64,000 nucleotides of DNA from Myxococcus virescens (GCF_900101905.1 NZ_FNAJ01000001.1:868001-932000), one strand, 5' to 3'. Positions 29,494 to 38,677 are shown, counted from the stretch's first letter. Notes: generated from the letters alone by a model not told the origin. Made by a program: numbers and translations.

Positions 29494-30921
29494 GTGACGC
29501 TCCGCCTCCGCATGCTCCCGCCCTGTCTCGCCCTCTACCTGCTCGCCGCCTGCGCGCCCCCCGTGGACGAAACGGACACGGCGCTGACCCAGCAAACCTT
29601 CGCGGGTGACGAGGACGACCCCGACTCCCACTCCCAAGGCACCCAGCTCCACGCAACGCCCGTGCGCACCGTGATGTACGACGAAGCGCTCGTGCAGCAC
29701 GACGGTGCGCTCCGGGTCGCCACCCTGAAACTGATGCGCGGGGAAATCGTGGCCAACATGCCCCTCTCCGTGGATGGCACCACGCCGAGCCTGATGTTTT
29801 GCGCCGGGGGGGCGCCCGCGAACGAGACGCGCGGCTGTGGCTTCATCGTGGACGGGCAAGGCGTCTGTTCGCCAGGAAAGGCCGTCGCGCTCATGGGAGG
29901 CGACAGCGGCTCCCTTCGAAACCGGTGTACGGGAGCCCCTGTGGTCCGCGTCTGCGCGGGCGAAGCCCCGTGCGAGCACCAGGGGCCGGGCTATCTCGCC
30001 TCCGCCAACAGCAGCTTCTCCCTCAACAACTGCCCCGCCGTCACGTTCACCTGTCCCTCCAGCGGCGTGTACACCGCGCTCGCGGGGCCGGGCACGCCCA
30101 ACACCACCTGGGTGATGCAGCTGACGAGCCGGTCGAGCACCTACCCCACGACACGCAAGGTCCTCCGAGGCGAGGAGCTGATTGGCGCGCGGCTCCGTCA
30201 GCCGTCCACGGGCCCCGCCCTGGTGGTCGAGGACGTCATCAACGGGAACGCGCTCCCCAACACCGAAGGCTCCGGCATGTGGGAGCCGAGCGGGCACACC
30301 TTCCTCTACCAGGTGCGCTACACGACGGCGTCCGTGCCCCTGTGCCCGACTGGGGCGAACTGGGCCGTGCCCGTGAAGGGACTCTTCGACCTGCAGGGCA
30401 CCCGGTACGAGAGCCCCCGGGGCTTCACGCTGGGCTGCGACGCGGGCGTCATCGCCAAGTGCTACCGCTGGGGCTACCAGCCGTGGCTGGACGGCGCGAC
30501 GCCCGGGCCCGTCACCGAGGCGCACTGGTCCTGCACCCGCATGGCGCGCGCCGACTACTGTGGCCAGGGAACGTCCTTCACCCTGGACGGCACCCGCATC
30601 CGTCCCTGGGACGCCCTGACGCCGGCCATCATCTCCGCGCCCTCGCCGGACTCCAGCTCGAATGACCTGACCTTCGAGGCAGGTTGGAACACCGCGGGCC
30701 CCGCGTGCCTCAGCCACCTGCGCTGGAAGCACCTGACCGCGCCCTGCGTGCCGCTCAATCCCCCCATCTATGATGCGAACGGCAACATCGTGAACGACTG
30801 CAGGGACCCGAACACGCCCTACGCCCCGGGCAAGTGCGCGGAGATTTGCGACGACGCAGACCAGGCGGCCCGGTACTACGGCAGCCGCGTCTTCAATCAA
30901 TCCGCCATCAACACGCCCTGA
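29494..30921 (+). CDS. ADYC-domain lipoprotein
   Basis: Secreted lipoprotein of 475 residues, start GTG 29494 with GAGGTG at 29482-29487. The signal ends in the good lipobox LLAAC. The mature protein is Cys-rich; the C-terminal third contains HWSCTRMARADYCGQG and FTLDGTRIRPWD, the signature of the ADYC domain common in myxobacterial surface proteins. Molecular function of that domain is unknown. The gene has its own sigma-54 promoter, matching that of the operon upstream, so it is a likely second target of the FHA activator. It ends one base from the convergent carH. Confidence 0.78.
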   Translation: MTLRLRMLPPCLALYLLAACAPPVDETDTALTQQTFAGDEDDPDSHSQGTQLHATPVRTVMYDEALVQHDGALRVATLKLMRGEIVANMPLSVDGTTPSLMFCAGGAPANETRGCGFIVDGQGVCSPGKAVALMGGDSGSLRNRCTGAPVVRVCAGEAPCEHQGPGYLASANSSFSLNNCPAVTFTCPSSGVYTALAGPGTPNTTWVMQLTSRSSTYPTTRKVLRGEELIGARLRQPSTGPALVVEDVINGNALPNTEGSGMWEPSGHTFLYQVRYTTASVPLCPTGANWAVPVKGLFDLQGTRYESPRGFTLGCDAGVIAKCYRWGYQPWLDGATPGPVTEAHWSCTRMARADYCGQGTSFTLDGTRIRPWDALTPAIISAPSPDSSSNDLTFEAGWNTAGPACLSHLRWKHLTAPCVPLNPPIYDANGNIVNDCRDPNTPYAPGKCAEICDDADQAARYYGSRVFNQSAINTP

Positions 30922-30922
30922 C

Positions 30923-31822
30923 TCACGTCCCCGCGAGGCGGTCCCAGTCCTCCTCACCCTGGAAGACGTGCACCGCCAACCGCTCGCACACGGCCTGGTG
31001 CGAGCGCGCGGCGGCGCCGCCCACCCAGACGGGCAGCCCCCTGGGCAGCGCCTGCCTCAAACGCGTCAGGGTGTCCTCGAAGGCCTCGGCGCTCCGGCTG
31101 GCCACCGTGGACAGCCCCACGAAGTCGGGCCGCAGCGCCAGTACCGCGCGGCCCAGGTCCTCCACGGGAACGCGCTGCCCCAGCAGCGTCACCCGCACGC
31201 CCAGGTGCCGCAACCGCAGCGCCGCTCCCAGCAGGCCCATCTCGTGCTCCTCTTCCGGAAAGCACGCCAGGACGCCATGCCGGTGCCGCCCCAGGGGCGC
31301 CGCGTGCAGCAGGCTCACCAGCCGCGCCCGCACCATCTGCGACACCAGGTGCTCCTGCGCCACCGTCAGCGTGCCCGACTCCCAGCGCTCGCCCACGTCG
31401 CAGAGCAGGGGCGCCAGCACCTCATCGAAGGCCTTGAGCGGGGGCAGCGCGGCCAGCACCTCGTCGAGCACGTCCGACACGCGCGGCTGGTCATACGCCT
31501 GGGCGGCGGCGAGCACGGACTCCCGCCACGTCTCCGCATGAAGCCGCGCATCGGGGCTGGCACCCCGCCCCGCGGCTGCCGCCTCCAGCCCCTCCATCAA
31601 CTGAGGCAGCAGCTTCGCCGCCTCGCTGATGGCCACGCCTTCGTCGGTCAACCGCTTGAGCTGCTTGAGCACCGCCACGTCCCGGTCCGTATAGGCGCGG
31701 TAGCCCGCGGGGGTGCGGCGCGGCGTGAGCACGCCGTAGCGGCGCTCCCAGGCCCGGATGAGCTCCACCCGGACTCCTGCCAACTCCGCGGCGATGTTGA
31801 TTCGATAGGTGCGCTCAGCCAT
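30923..31822 (-). CDS. carH: CarH, B12-dependent photoreceptor repressor
   Basis: MerR-type repressor of 299 residues and last gene of the carotenoid operon. The N-terminal winged-helix domain has RAWERRYGVLTPRRTPAGYR. The C-terminal cobalamin domain shows the CarH signature Wx9EH exactly (Trp147, Glu157, His158 in WESGTLTVAQEH) and the base-off ligand region EEHEMG with His193; Glu191 stands where many B12 domains have Asp. CarH proteins bind adenosylcobalamin, tetramerise and repress in the dark; light breaks the Co-C bond and releases DNA. It starts 15 bases after carA. The ribosome-binding site is weak. Confidence 0.93.
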   Translation of the reverse strand: MAERTYRINIAAELAGVRVELIRAWERRYGVLTPRRTPAGYRAYTDRDVAVLKQLKRLTDEGVAISEAAKLLPQLMEGLEAAAAGRGASPDARLHAETWRESVLAAAQAYDQPRVSDVLDEVLAALPPLKAFDEVLAPLLCDVGERWESGTLTVAQEHLVSQMVRARLVSLLHAAPLGRHRHGVLACFPEEEHEMGLLGAALRLRHLGVRVTLLGQRVPVEDLGRAVLALRPDFVGLSTVASRSAEAFEDTLTRLRQALPRGLPVWVGGAAARSHQAVCERLAVHVFQGEEDWDRLAGT

Positions 31823-31837
31823 GTCGCTACGGCAAGA

Positions 31838-32704
31838 CTACGGGCGATTCTGAGCGTTGCGCACCTGGTTCCAGATGGCCACCAGCTCTTCCGACGACTC
31901 CGCGTACTGCGCGCCGAGCGAGAAAATGGCCTTCAGGTGCTCGCGAGCCCCCCGCCCGCCGACGACCACGGGAAAGGGCGCGCAGGCCCGGAGCGCGCCT
32001 TCCAGGACGGACGCGAACTCCTCCGGCGCACGGGCGCGCACGAAGGACAGCGCCACCACGTCCGGCCGCACCTGCACGCAAGCCCCCTGCAGCGCCGCCG
32101 CCGGGGTGTCCGCGCCCAGCATCGTCACCCGCCACCCCTTGCGCTTGAGGTGGATGCCCAGCACCAGCAGGCCGCCTTCGTGGTGGTCCCCCGCCGGACA
32201 GGCGAGCAGGGCACGGGGGCCGGCAGGCGCGGGGGACAGAGCGTCATACACCTGCCGCAGACGCTGGCGGATGAGGGCGGAGGCCAGGTGCTCCCGCGCG
32301 ACGTCCAGCCGTACGCCCATCTCCCGCAGCAGGGGCAGCAGGAAGCCGTCACAGTAGGCCTCCACGTCCATGACGGTCTGCGCGTCATCCAGCACGCGCG
32401 TCACCTCGTCCCCTTCCAGGGCCCCCACGGAGGACCAGAAGCGCTCGCTCAAGCGCTCGGCTTCGGGCTGCTCGCGCGGCGGCTCCATCTTCACCTGGGC
32501 GATGGCCTCGCTCACCGACAGGCCTTCCTCCTGGATGAGCCGGGCCACACGGCGGACGGCCTCCACCTCCTCGCGCGAATAGACGCGGTAGTTGTTGCCT
32601 TCGCTTCGCAGCGGACGCGGGAAACCGTAGCGCCGCTCCCAGGCGCGCAGCGTCGCCTCGCGGATGCCCGTCATGCGCGCGATGGTGCGGATGCGCAACG
32701 TCAT
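31838..32704 (-). CDS. carA: CarA, B12-domain MerR-type repressor of the carotenoid operon
   Basis: Paralogue of CarH, 288 residues, with the same layout: MerR DNA-binding domain (LRAWERRYGFPRPLRSEGNNYR) and cobalamin domain (GDHHEGG, His175; TMLGADTP). Of the CarH photoreceptor signature Wx9EH only Glu138-His139 remains; the Trp position is Glu128. In Myxococcus xanthus CarA represses the same operon without needing B12 and is antagonised by CarS, which is not in this window; the missing Trp fits that. ATG 32704 overlaps the acyltransferase stop by four bases. Confidence 0.92.
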   Translation of the reverse strand: MTLRIRTIARMTGIREATLRAWERRYGFPRPLRSEGNNYRVYSREEVEAVRRVARLIQEEGLSVSEAIAQVKMEPPREQPEAERLSERFWSSVGALEGDEVTRVLDDAQTVMDVEAYCDGFLLPLLREMGVRLDVAREHLASALIRQRLRQVYDALSPAPAGPRALLACPAGDHHEGGLLVLGIHLKRKGWRVTMLGADTPAAALQGACVQVRPDVVALSFVRARAPEEFASVLEGALRACAPFPVVVGGRGAREHLKAIFSLGAQYAESSEELVAIWNQVRNAQNRP

Positions 32705-33378
32705 GACGCCAGCCCCCGGGCCGCGTCCCAGCGCTCCGCCACGCCTCGCGCACCGGACACCCTGCGCGTGAAGCCCTCCATGGACGTCACCGCCGCCAGC
32801 CGCCGCACCACCGTCTCCAATCCCTCCTGGAAGACGGACATGTCACCGGGCGGATGCGGGGTGCCCACCTCCAGCAGCACGTCTGGACGCTCGTGTTCAA
32901 AGAAGCCGTAGCGCACCGCGATGGGCAGGCACTCCACCTTCGACACCCGCGCCAGCAGCTCCACGCCCCGCTCCAGTCGCAGTGGGAGCACGCCGAAGGG
33001 GCGGTGCTCGCCCTCCGGAAAGACGAACACCACCGCGCGGGGCTTGCGCAGCAACTCCTTCGCGTAGCGCAGCGACGCCACCGGCGACGTCGCGTCCTTG
33101 CGCCGGATGCTGAAGGCGCCAATGCGCGTGAGGAAGCGGTAGCGGCGCAGGTTCTCCTCATCCATGAGGCAGTAGCCGTCCCAACCCGCCGTCTGGCAGA
33201 GCTGGTTGAGCACGAAGCCGTCCCACCAGTTGGAGTGGTTCAGGTACACCAGCCGGCCCGGCCCTCCCGGCGGAAGCGCCCCACGCACCCACAATCCCCG
33301 GAACGCCGAGCGGAACTTCCATCCGATGTACCGGTCCCACGCCCAGCCCAGCGGACCGCCTTTCGCCGCGTGAATCAC
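32701..33378 (-). CDS. PlsC-type acyltransferase of the carotenoid operon
   Basis: Membrane-associated acyltransferase of 225 residues. It has the catalytic NHSNWWDG (HxxxxD-like) near residue 47, RRKD and the VFPEGEHRP motif of the glycerolphosphate acyltransferase family. Encoded inside the carotenoid operon next to cyclase and glycosyltransferase genes, it probably esterifies the sugar of a carotenoid glycoside, as myxobacterial myxobactin-type esters carry a fatty acyl group; this role is inferred. GTG 33378 overlaps the crtYd stop (GTGA). Confidence 0.82.
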   Translation of the reverse strand: MIHAAKGGPLGWAWDRYIGWKFRSAFRGLWVRGALPPGGPGRLVYLNHSNWWDGFVLNQLCQTAGWDGYCLMDEENLRRYRFLTRIGAFSIRRKDATSPVASLRYAKELLRKPRAVVFVFPEGEHRPFGVLPLRLERGVELLARVSKVECLPIAVRYGFFEHERPDVLLEVGTPHPPGDMSVFQEGLETVVRRLAAVTSMEGFTRRVSGARGVAERWDAARGLAS

Positions 33379-33725
33379 GACGCCCGGGCCTCCCCCAGCA
33401 GCGCCACCAACCCGGTGAACAGCGCCAGGCCCAGCGACACCAACACGCTGGTCATCAGGAAGAAGACCACCTCTTCCAGCGGCACCACGCCCAGGTACAC
33501 GCCCAGGTGCTTGCCTTCACCGAAGTTCCAGATGCCGGTGGAGATGGCCAGGTGGTCCGCGATGGACAGGTACAGCCCCATGATGAAGGCCGGCGGCAGC
33601 ACCGCCTTGAGCACCGCGCCAGAGCGCTCCTTGTAGTGGCGCACCAGCACCACCAACTGGAAGGCGATGACCGGCAGCGTCCAGCCCAACAGGTGGATGA
33701 GGTATGCCCACTTCGTCTCCATCAT
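33375..33725 (-). CDS. crtYd: Lycopene cyclase subunit CrtYd
   Basis: Small integral-membrane protein of 116 residues, second half of a heterodimeric carotenoid cyclase. It has three predicted helices and DHLAISTGIWNFGEGKHLG followed by the catalytic-type PLEEVVFF motif. CrtYc and CrtYd together make beta-ionone rings from psi ends. The start overlaps the crtYc stop (ATGA). Size and motif match actinobacterial and M. xanthus subunits. Confidence 0.92.
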   Translation of the reverse strand: MMETKWAYLIHLLGWTLPVIAFQLVVLVRHYKERSGAVLKAVLPPAFIMGLYLSIADHLAISTGIWNFGEGKHLGVYLGVVPLEEVVFFLMTSVLVSLGLALFTGLVALLGEARAS

Positions 33726-34108
33726 GGCGCCACCTCCCGAGCCGTCAGCGCGCCGTCAGCGCGCGCCCCCGTCTCCGCCGCGGGCCGAGTCGCCTGGGCA
33801 TCCGGCGCCAGCGCACGCGCCAGCCGGGCCTGGGCCCACAGCCCCACCAGCAGCGTCTGCAGGCCGAAGAAGAGGTACTCCTCCAGAGGCAGGTACCCCA
33901 GCTTGATGCCCCAGATGCGCTCGGGGTCGAAGCCCCACAAGCCCCACTTCACCGCCAGGTTGTCCCAGGGCGACGTCGCCGCGTACACGACGATGAGCAG
34001 GAGCCCCATGGGCGCCAGGCTCCTGGCCGTGAAGGTGCGGCGGTAGCGCCACGCCAGGAAGAGAATGGGCACCACCACGAACAGCCCGAGGAATCGCGCG
34101 TACGTCAT
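33722..34108 (-). CDS. crtYc: Lycopene cyclase subunit CrtYc
   Basis: Membrane protein of 128 residues, first subunit of the heterodimeric lycopene cyclase. It contains SPWDNLAVKWGLWGF and PLEEYLFFGLQTL, the paired motif also present in CrtYd. The extra C-terminal 25 residues (TRPAAETGARADGALTAR) are polar and probably face the cytoplasm. ATG 34108 overlaps the glycosyltransferase stop. Confidence 0.92.
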   Translation of the reverse strand: MTYARFLGLFVVVPILFLAWRYRRTFTARSLAPMGLLLIVVYAATSPWDNLAVKWGLWGFDPERIWGIKLGYLPLEEYLFFGLQTLLVGLWAQARLARALAPDAQATRPAAETGARADGALTAREVAP

Positions 34109-35229
34109 CCGGGTCCTCCACTCAGCTCCGGAGCCACCCGTATCATTCGGCCTCCGGGTCGCACCGCATAGGTCTGCCCTCGCCACGTCACCGTGCCCTG
34201 CCGCCACAGCGAGCGCAGGAAGGCCGCCAGCAAGAGCGCTTCGCCCAACAACCAGTCCGTCACCGCGTAGGCCCTCCCCGCGTCCGCCGCCGGCGCGTGG
34301 AGCCCGGCCAACCGCAGCGCCAGCAAGGTCCGCACGGCCACCAATCCCACCACCGAGCCCGCCAACACGGGCGACCCCAGCGCCGCGGCCAGCACCGTCA
34401 GCGGCAGCGTCGGCGTGAAGAGCAGCGGCACCGTGGGATACAGCGCGGGCCGGTGACTGGCCAGCACCTGCATCCAGCGCGTGAAGCGCGACAGGGGCGC
34501 CGCCCAGGGCACCTCGGCGTCCAGGGGAACCACCGCCGGGGCGCGACTCAGCACCACGTCCAGTCCCTGGGCGTGAAGACGCCTGGCCAGCTCCAGGTCC
34601 TCGCCGATGTGGTCCGCGAGCCGCCGCAGCGACTCCACGGCCACGGGAGACAAGCCCAAAGCCTTGCCACACACGGCCTTGGCCCCCGCGCTCATCGCAT
34701 CCAGGGCCCGGAAGCTGTGGTGGGTGTAACGCAGGAGGCCCGCCATGGCCCGGCTCGCGCCGTCCCGAGGCCCGACTGGCAGCGGCGCCGCGGTGCTCAG
34801 CGCGGCGCCCGCGGCCACTGGCACGGCCAGGCCTTCCACCAGCGCGCCCGTCACCGCCACGTCCGCGTCCACCGACAGCACCACCCGGTCGCCCACGGGC
34901 AACACGTCCAGCGCATAGAGCAGGTGTCCCACCTTCCGGTTGGGCGTCAGCGGATCGCTGGGAAGCCACCGCACGCCCGGGGCGAGCCGGGGACGGTAGG
35001 GCGACACCACCACCTGCTCCAACGGCCCGGCGTAGTCGATGGACTGTGCCAGATTCTCCAGCTCTCGAGGCGTGGGCGCGTCCACCGGGCGCAGCAGCAA
35101 CACGGGCGGCAGCGCGCCGGGCCGGGGAGCGGCGCCCGCCCGTGCGCGCGACAGACGCACGCACGCCACCGCGCTGAAGCCCGTGGCCACGGCGCACCAC
35201 GCCAGGGATGCGAGGACGAGCGCGCTCAT
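34105..35229 (-). CDS. Membrane family-2-like glycosyltransferase
   Basis: Glycosyltransferase of 374 residues with an N-terminal helix and two or three C-terminal helices. The catalytic region has LLLRPVDAPTPRE, the metal-binding SVDADVAV, IGEDLELARRL and RFTRWMQ, the D, DxD, (E)D and RxxRW elements of ceramide glucosyltransferase-like enzymes. Its place between crtC and crtYc suggests it attaches a hexose to the tertiary hydroxyl that CrtC introduces; this substrate is inferred from the operon. ATG 35229 overlaps crtC by four bases. Confidence 0.82.
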   Translation of the reverse strand: MSALVLASLAWCAVATGFSAVACVRLSRARAGAAPRPGALPPVLLLRPVDAPTPRELENLAQSIDYAGPLEQVVVSPYRPRLAPGVRWLPSDPLTPNRKVGHLLYALDVLPVGDRVVLSVDADVAVTGALVEGLAVPVAAGAALSTAAPLPVGPRDGASRAMAGLLRYTHHSFRALDAMSAGAKAVCGKALGLSPVAVESLRRLADHIGEDLELARRLHAQGLDVVLSRAPAVVPLDAEVPWAAPLSRFTRWMQVLASHRPALYPTVPLLFTPTLPLTVLAAALGSPVLAGSVVGLVAVRTLLALRLAGLHAPAADAGRAYAVTDWLLGEALLLAAFLRSLWRQGTVTWRGQTYAVRPGGRMIRVAPELSGGPG

Positions 35230-36152
35230 GCCGCCCGTCCCATGCGCGTGCGGAAGTGCGCCATCCAGCGGATGAAGGGCGAGTGGAAGCGACGGAAGTC
35301 CGCCACCTCGCCCAGGGAGTCCAGAGGCCCCTGGCGCGCCTCCAGCCGCGCGTAGAAGGGCGACGACTCCAGCAGCTTCGGCTGTCCCACCACCACGTTG
35401 CCCGCGTGCAGGCGTGACGGCACGCGCAGGCCCCAGCCGGTGATGTGGGTGGGCCGCGCCTCCACCAACGCGGGGCCCCGTTCGCAGCGCACTCCGCGCG
35501 CGCCCGCCACCACTCGCAGCGGCGCGACACCTTCAGGCAGGTGGTAGTCCACCACCGTCTCGTCCTCGCGGTGCGTGCGAGCCCAGTGCCACCCCGACAA
35601 CCGCGCGCCCAGCAGCTCTCCGCCGTGGTTGGTGTCGTGGTAGCCCAGGCCGCGCGCCTCGATGCCCAGCGAGGACACCTCCAGCCGGGCCTGCGAACGA
35701 GGCGCCAGCGCCTGCCAGTAGTGCGGCAGCCCCGGCATGAGCTGCACCACCTCGCCCACGGGCGTCATCGGCTCCAGCGTCAGGCTCGCGCGCACGGGCC
35801 GGCCCCACGGCGCCGTCCCGTCGTCCACGGCCATCCGCACCGTGCCGTCCCCCTCATACGACAGCGTGGAGCGACCGATGCGCAGCCGGCCCGGAGCATC
35901 CAACTCCGCGCGCGCGTACTCGCTGAGGACCCACAGCCGCCGCACACCCGCGTGGTACAGCGCGAAGTTCACCGCGCTGTGCTCCAGCGGCCGTCCGCCC
36001 CGCCGCGCCGCCACCGAGTACCGGGGCGAGAACAGCGAGCCCAGCATGAAGATGCACACCGCGCTGTAGGGCCCCGCGGTGACGTCCGCATAGAACCAGC
36101 GGTAGGTGCCCGCCGCGTCTGGCAGGGCGGGGAGTTTCGCCAGGCACATCAT
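35226..36152 (-). CDS. crtC: Carotenoid 1,2-hydratase (CrtC)
   Basis: CrtC-type hydratase of 308 residues, adding water across the 1,2 double bond of an acyclic carotenoid end. Family stretches include GTYRWFYADV, FMLGSLFSPRYS, YHDTNHGGE and GWHWARTHREDETVVDYH. ATG 36152 overlaps the crtD stop and is preceded by GGAGGG nine bases upstream; the much longer upstream open frame is antisense-like and rejected. CrtC products are the substrates of CrtD, encoded just before it. Confidence 0.88.
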   Translation of the reverse strand: MMCLAKLPALPDAAGTYRWFYADVTAGPYSAVCIFMLGSLFSPRYSVAARRGGRPLEHSAVNFALYHAGVRRLWVLSEYARAELDAPGRLRIGRSTLSYEGDGTVRMAVDDGTAPWGRPVRASLTLEPMTPVGEVVQLMPGLPHYWQALAPRSQARLEVSSLGIEARGLGYHDTNHGGELLGARLSGWHWARTHREDETVVDYHLPEGVAPLRVVAGARGVRCERGPALVEARPTHITGWGLRVPSRLHAGNVVVGQPKLLESSPFYARLEARQGPLDSLGEVADFRRFHSPFIRWMAHFRTRMGRAA

Positions 36153-37606
36153 GCGTCCCTCCGGAGGTGCTGCGAGGCCAGCTCCGCGGCGAAGCGACCG
36201 GACAACATCACCAGCGGCACGCCGCCGCCTGGATGCGTGCCGCCGCCCGCGAAGAACAGGCCCGGCGTGTTGCCGCGGATGCGCGGTCGGCGGAAGGGGC
36301 CGAACTTCCCGTGCGGCAGGAAGCCGTAGATGGAGCCGCCCGGAGCGCCCTGCGCGGCCAGGTCCACCGGCGAGCGCTGGCCGATGACACGCACACGCCC
36401 CTTGAGCGCCGGATAGTGTCGGCACAGGCGCTCCAGCATCTGCGCCTTCACGCGCTCGGCGCCTGCGTCCCAGTCGCGGGTGGCCTGCTCCGCGCCGCGT
36501 GCGTCCACGGGCAGCGCGGGCGCGTTCACCATGACGAACAACCCGGTGCGGCCCGGAGGCACCATGCTCTCGTCGGTGGCGGAGGGGTTGCAGAAGTACA
36601 CCGTCGGGTCGGACGCGAGCTGTCCGCCGAACAGCTCGTCGAACTCGCGCCGGTAGTCACCGCCGAAGAGCACCGTGTGGTGCGGTAGAGCCATGCGGCC
36701 CTCCACCTCCAACAGCAACACGAAGCCAGACAGCGCCAGCGGCTCCTCCGCGCGAGCGAGCCGCTCCAGCGGGTCCGCGTTCACCACCACGCTGTCGAAG
36801 CGCTCCGTGCCCTCCTCCGGGCCCACCTGGTAGCCCTCGCGCGTGCGCTCGAAGCGAGCCCGCGTGTCCAGGTGGATGCGCACGCCCAGCCGGCGCACGG
36901 CCTGCCCCAGCGCCTCCACCAGCGCGCCGATGCCGCCGCGGACGTGGTGCACGCCATAGGCATGCTCGATGTGGGGAATCAGCGCGAAGGCCGCGCTGGC
37001 CTCGTAGGGTGACGCGCCCGTGTACGTGGCGAAGCGGCCCACGTACTGCCGCAGGTGGTCCGTCTTGAAGTGCCGGGCCGCCAGCTCGTGCAGCGTGCCC
37101 ATCTTCATCCCCGCCATGACGGCCCCCACGCCGCGCTTCGCCACGCGCGTCATGAAGCCCGCCATGCCCTCGAAGGGCGCCTCCAGGTATGGCTCGCCCG
37201 CGGCCCGCCAGATGGCCGCGGCCTCCGTGTAGAAGCCGCGGATGCCGTCGCGCTCACCCGGGCGGACACCCGCCGCGCTCTCCGCCATCCGCTCCACGTC
37301 CTTGTAGGCCGTGAAGTCACACCCGTCCTCGAAGCGGTAGGCGCACTGCGGCTCCAGCTCCGTGAAGCGGGGCAGCAGGTCCTCGGCGCCCAGTTGCTGG
37401 AAGGTGCCACGCACCAGGTGCGGCAGCGTCAGCAACGTGGGCCCCGTGTCCAGGGTGATGCCATTCACGGTGACGGCCTGGGCCTTGCCGCCCAGCGAGG
37501 CGCCCCGCTCGAACAGCGTCACCTCATGCCCGTCCTTCGCCAGCAGCCCGGCGGCCGTCAGTCCACCGATGCCGCCGCCCACCACCGCGACGCGGGTGCG
37601 CTTCAT
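36149..37606 (-). CDS. crtD: CrtD-type carotenoid 3,4-desaturase
   Basis: FAD-dependent desaturase of 485 residues in the CrtI/CrtD family. The N-terminal dinucleotide motif is VVGGGIGGLTAAG, followed by FERGASLGGKAQ and DTGPTLL; the C-terminus has FAGGGTHPGGGVPLV, the usual FAD-contact end. It is the second desaturase of the operon. Placement directly before crtC suggests hydroxyneurosporene 3,4-desaturation, although a phytoene desaturase role cannot be excluded because two CrtI-type enzymes cooperate in M. xanthus. GGAGGTGGAGC precedes ATG 37606. Confidence 0.85.
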   Translation of the reverse strand: MKRTRVAVVGGGIGGLTAAGLLAKDGHEVTLFERGASLGGKAQAVTVNGITLDTGPTLLTLPHLVRGTFQQLGAEDLLPRFTELEPQCAYRFEDGCDFTAYKDVERMAESAAGVRPGERDGIRGFYTEAAAIWRAAGEPYLEAPFEGMAGFMTRVAKRGVGAVMAGMKMGTLHELAARHFKTDHLRQYVGRFATYTGASPYEASAAFALIPHIEHAYGVHHVRGGIGALVEALGQAVRRLGVRIHLDTRARFERTREGYQVGPEEGTERFDSVVVNADPLERLARAEEPLALSGFVLLLEVEGRMALPHHTVLFGGDYRREFDELFGGQLASDPTVYFCNPSATDESMVPPGRTGLFVMVNAPALPVDARGAEQATRDWDAGAERVKAQMLERLCRHYPALKGRVRVIGQRSPVDLAAQGAPGGSIYGFLPHGKFGPFRRPRIRGNTPGLFFAGGGTHPGGGVPLVMLSGRFAAELASQHLRRDA

Positions 37607-37666
37607 GCTCCACCTCCCATGCGCCGCCGAAGCTCCGTCTTCATTCCCTCGCCACGCATGACGCCC

Positions 37667-38677
37667 TCACCCTCCCGCCCCGGTGGGGAGCAGCGGCATG
37701 CGCACCTCGCCCTGGGGGGCGGGCAGCACCGCGGCGGGCCGCACCATGGCCGCGGAAGCCAGCGCGAGCTTGCGGCGCGTCGTCACGTGGGCCCGGGCGC
37801 TGAACACGTCGTAGTCGCGCGCTTCGATGTCGCGCAGGATGTCGCCGTAGATGGCGCCCATCAGCCGCACCATCCGCTGACTGCCGAAGCCCGTCAGGTA
37901 GCGCACCCCGGCCGCCGCCCGCGCGTAGTACGCCCGCGAGCGCTCCACCTGGAAGCGCATGAAGGACCGCCAGCGCGCGTCCACCTGTCCGCGCCGCAAG
38001 TCGTCCTCCGACAATCCGAAGGCGGCCAGCTCCTCGGCGGGCAGGTACACCCGGCCGCGCTCCCAATCTTCGCGCACGTCGCGGAGGATGTTGGTGAGCT
38101 GCATGGCCCGGCCCAGGTCGGCCGCGGGCTCCACCGCCGCCGCGTCCGAGCACCCCAGCACCGGCGTCAACATCAGCCCCACCACACCCGCCACGCGGTA
38201 GCAGTAGAGGTCCAGCTCCGCCCAGGTGGCGTAGCGGTGCTTCGTCAGGTCCATCTCCATGCCGGAGATGAGGTCCTGGAAGGGCTGCTCCGGAATCCGG
38301 AAGTGGCGCACCGCGTGCTCGAGCGCGGCGAACTCCCGCGCATCCCACGGCGTCGCGGCCTCGCTGCCCTTCACCCGGTCCGCCGGCGGCCCCAGCTCGC
38401 GCGAGGCCAGCTCCGGCATGGGCAGGTACAGCTCCGCCACGCGCTGCCGCGCCCGCGCCAGCCGCACCGGCAACGCATCGGCCGCGCTCGCCGCGTCGTC
38501 CCCGTCCACCATGTCGTCCAGGCGCCGGCAGAAGGCGTAGAGCGCGAACGCCGCCTTCCGGCGCAGGCCGAAGAGCAGGTACGAGGCGAAGAAGAAGCTC
38601 TTGGCGTGATGGCGCGTCACCTGCTTCGCCAGCACATAGCCGCGCTCCACCAGCGCCTTGTCGACAGGCGGGCTCAC
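37667..38677 (-). CDS. crtB: Phytoene synthase (CrtB)
   Basis: Prenyl-condensing enzyme of 336 residues that joins two geranylgeranyl diphosphates into phytoene. Both Asp-rich motifs are present (RRLDDMVDGDD and NILRDVREDWERGRVYLP), as are SFFFASYL and YCYRVAGVVGLM. GTG 38677 overlaps the crtI stop in a GTGA arrangement; longer in-frame starts lie inside crtI and are less likely. A 60-base gap, the longest within the operon body, separates it from crtD. Confidence 0.93.
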   Translation of the reverse strand: MSPPVDKALVERGYVLAKQVTRHHAKSFFFASYLLFGLRRKAAFALYAFCRRLDDMVDGDDAASAADALPVRLARARQRVAELYLPMPELASRELGPPADRVKGSEAATPWDAREFAALEHAVRHFRIPEQPFQDLISGMEMDLTKHRYATWAELDLYCYRVAGVVGLMLTPVLGCSDAAAVEPAADLGRAMQLTNILRDVREDWERGRVYLPAEELAAFGLSEDDLRRGQVDARWRSFMRFQVERSRAYYARAAAGVRYLTGFGSQRMVRLMGAIYGDILRDIEARDYDVFSARAHVTTRRKLALASAAMVRPAAVLPAPQGEVRMPLLPTGAGG

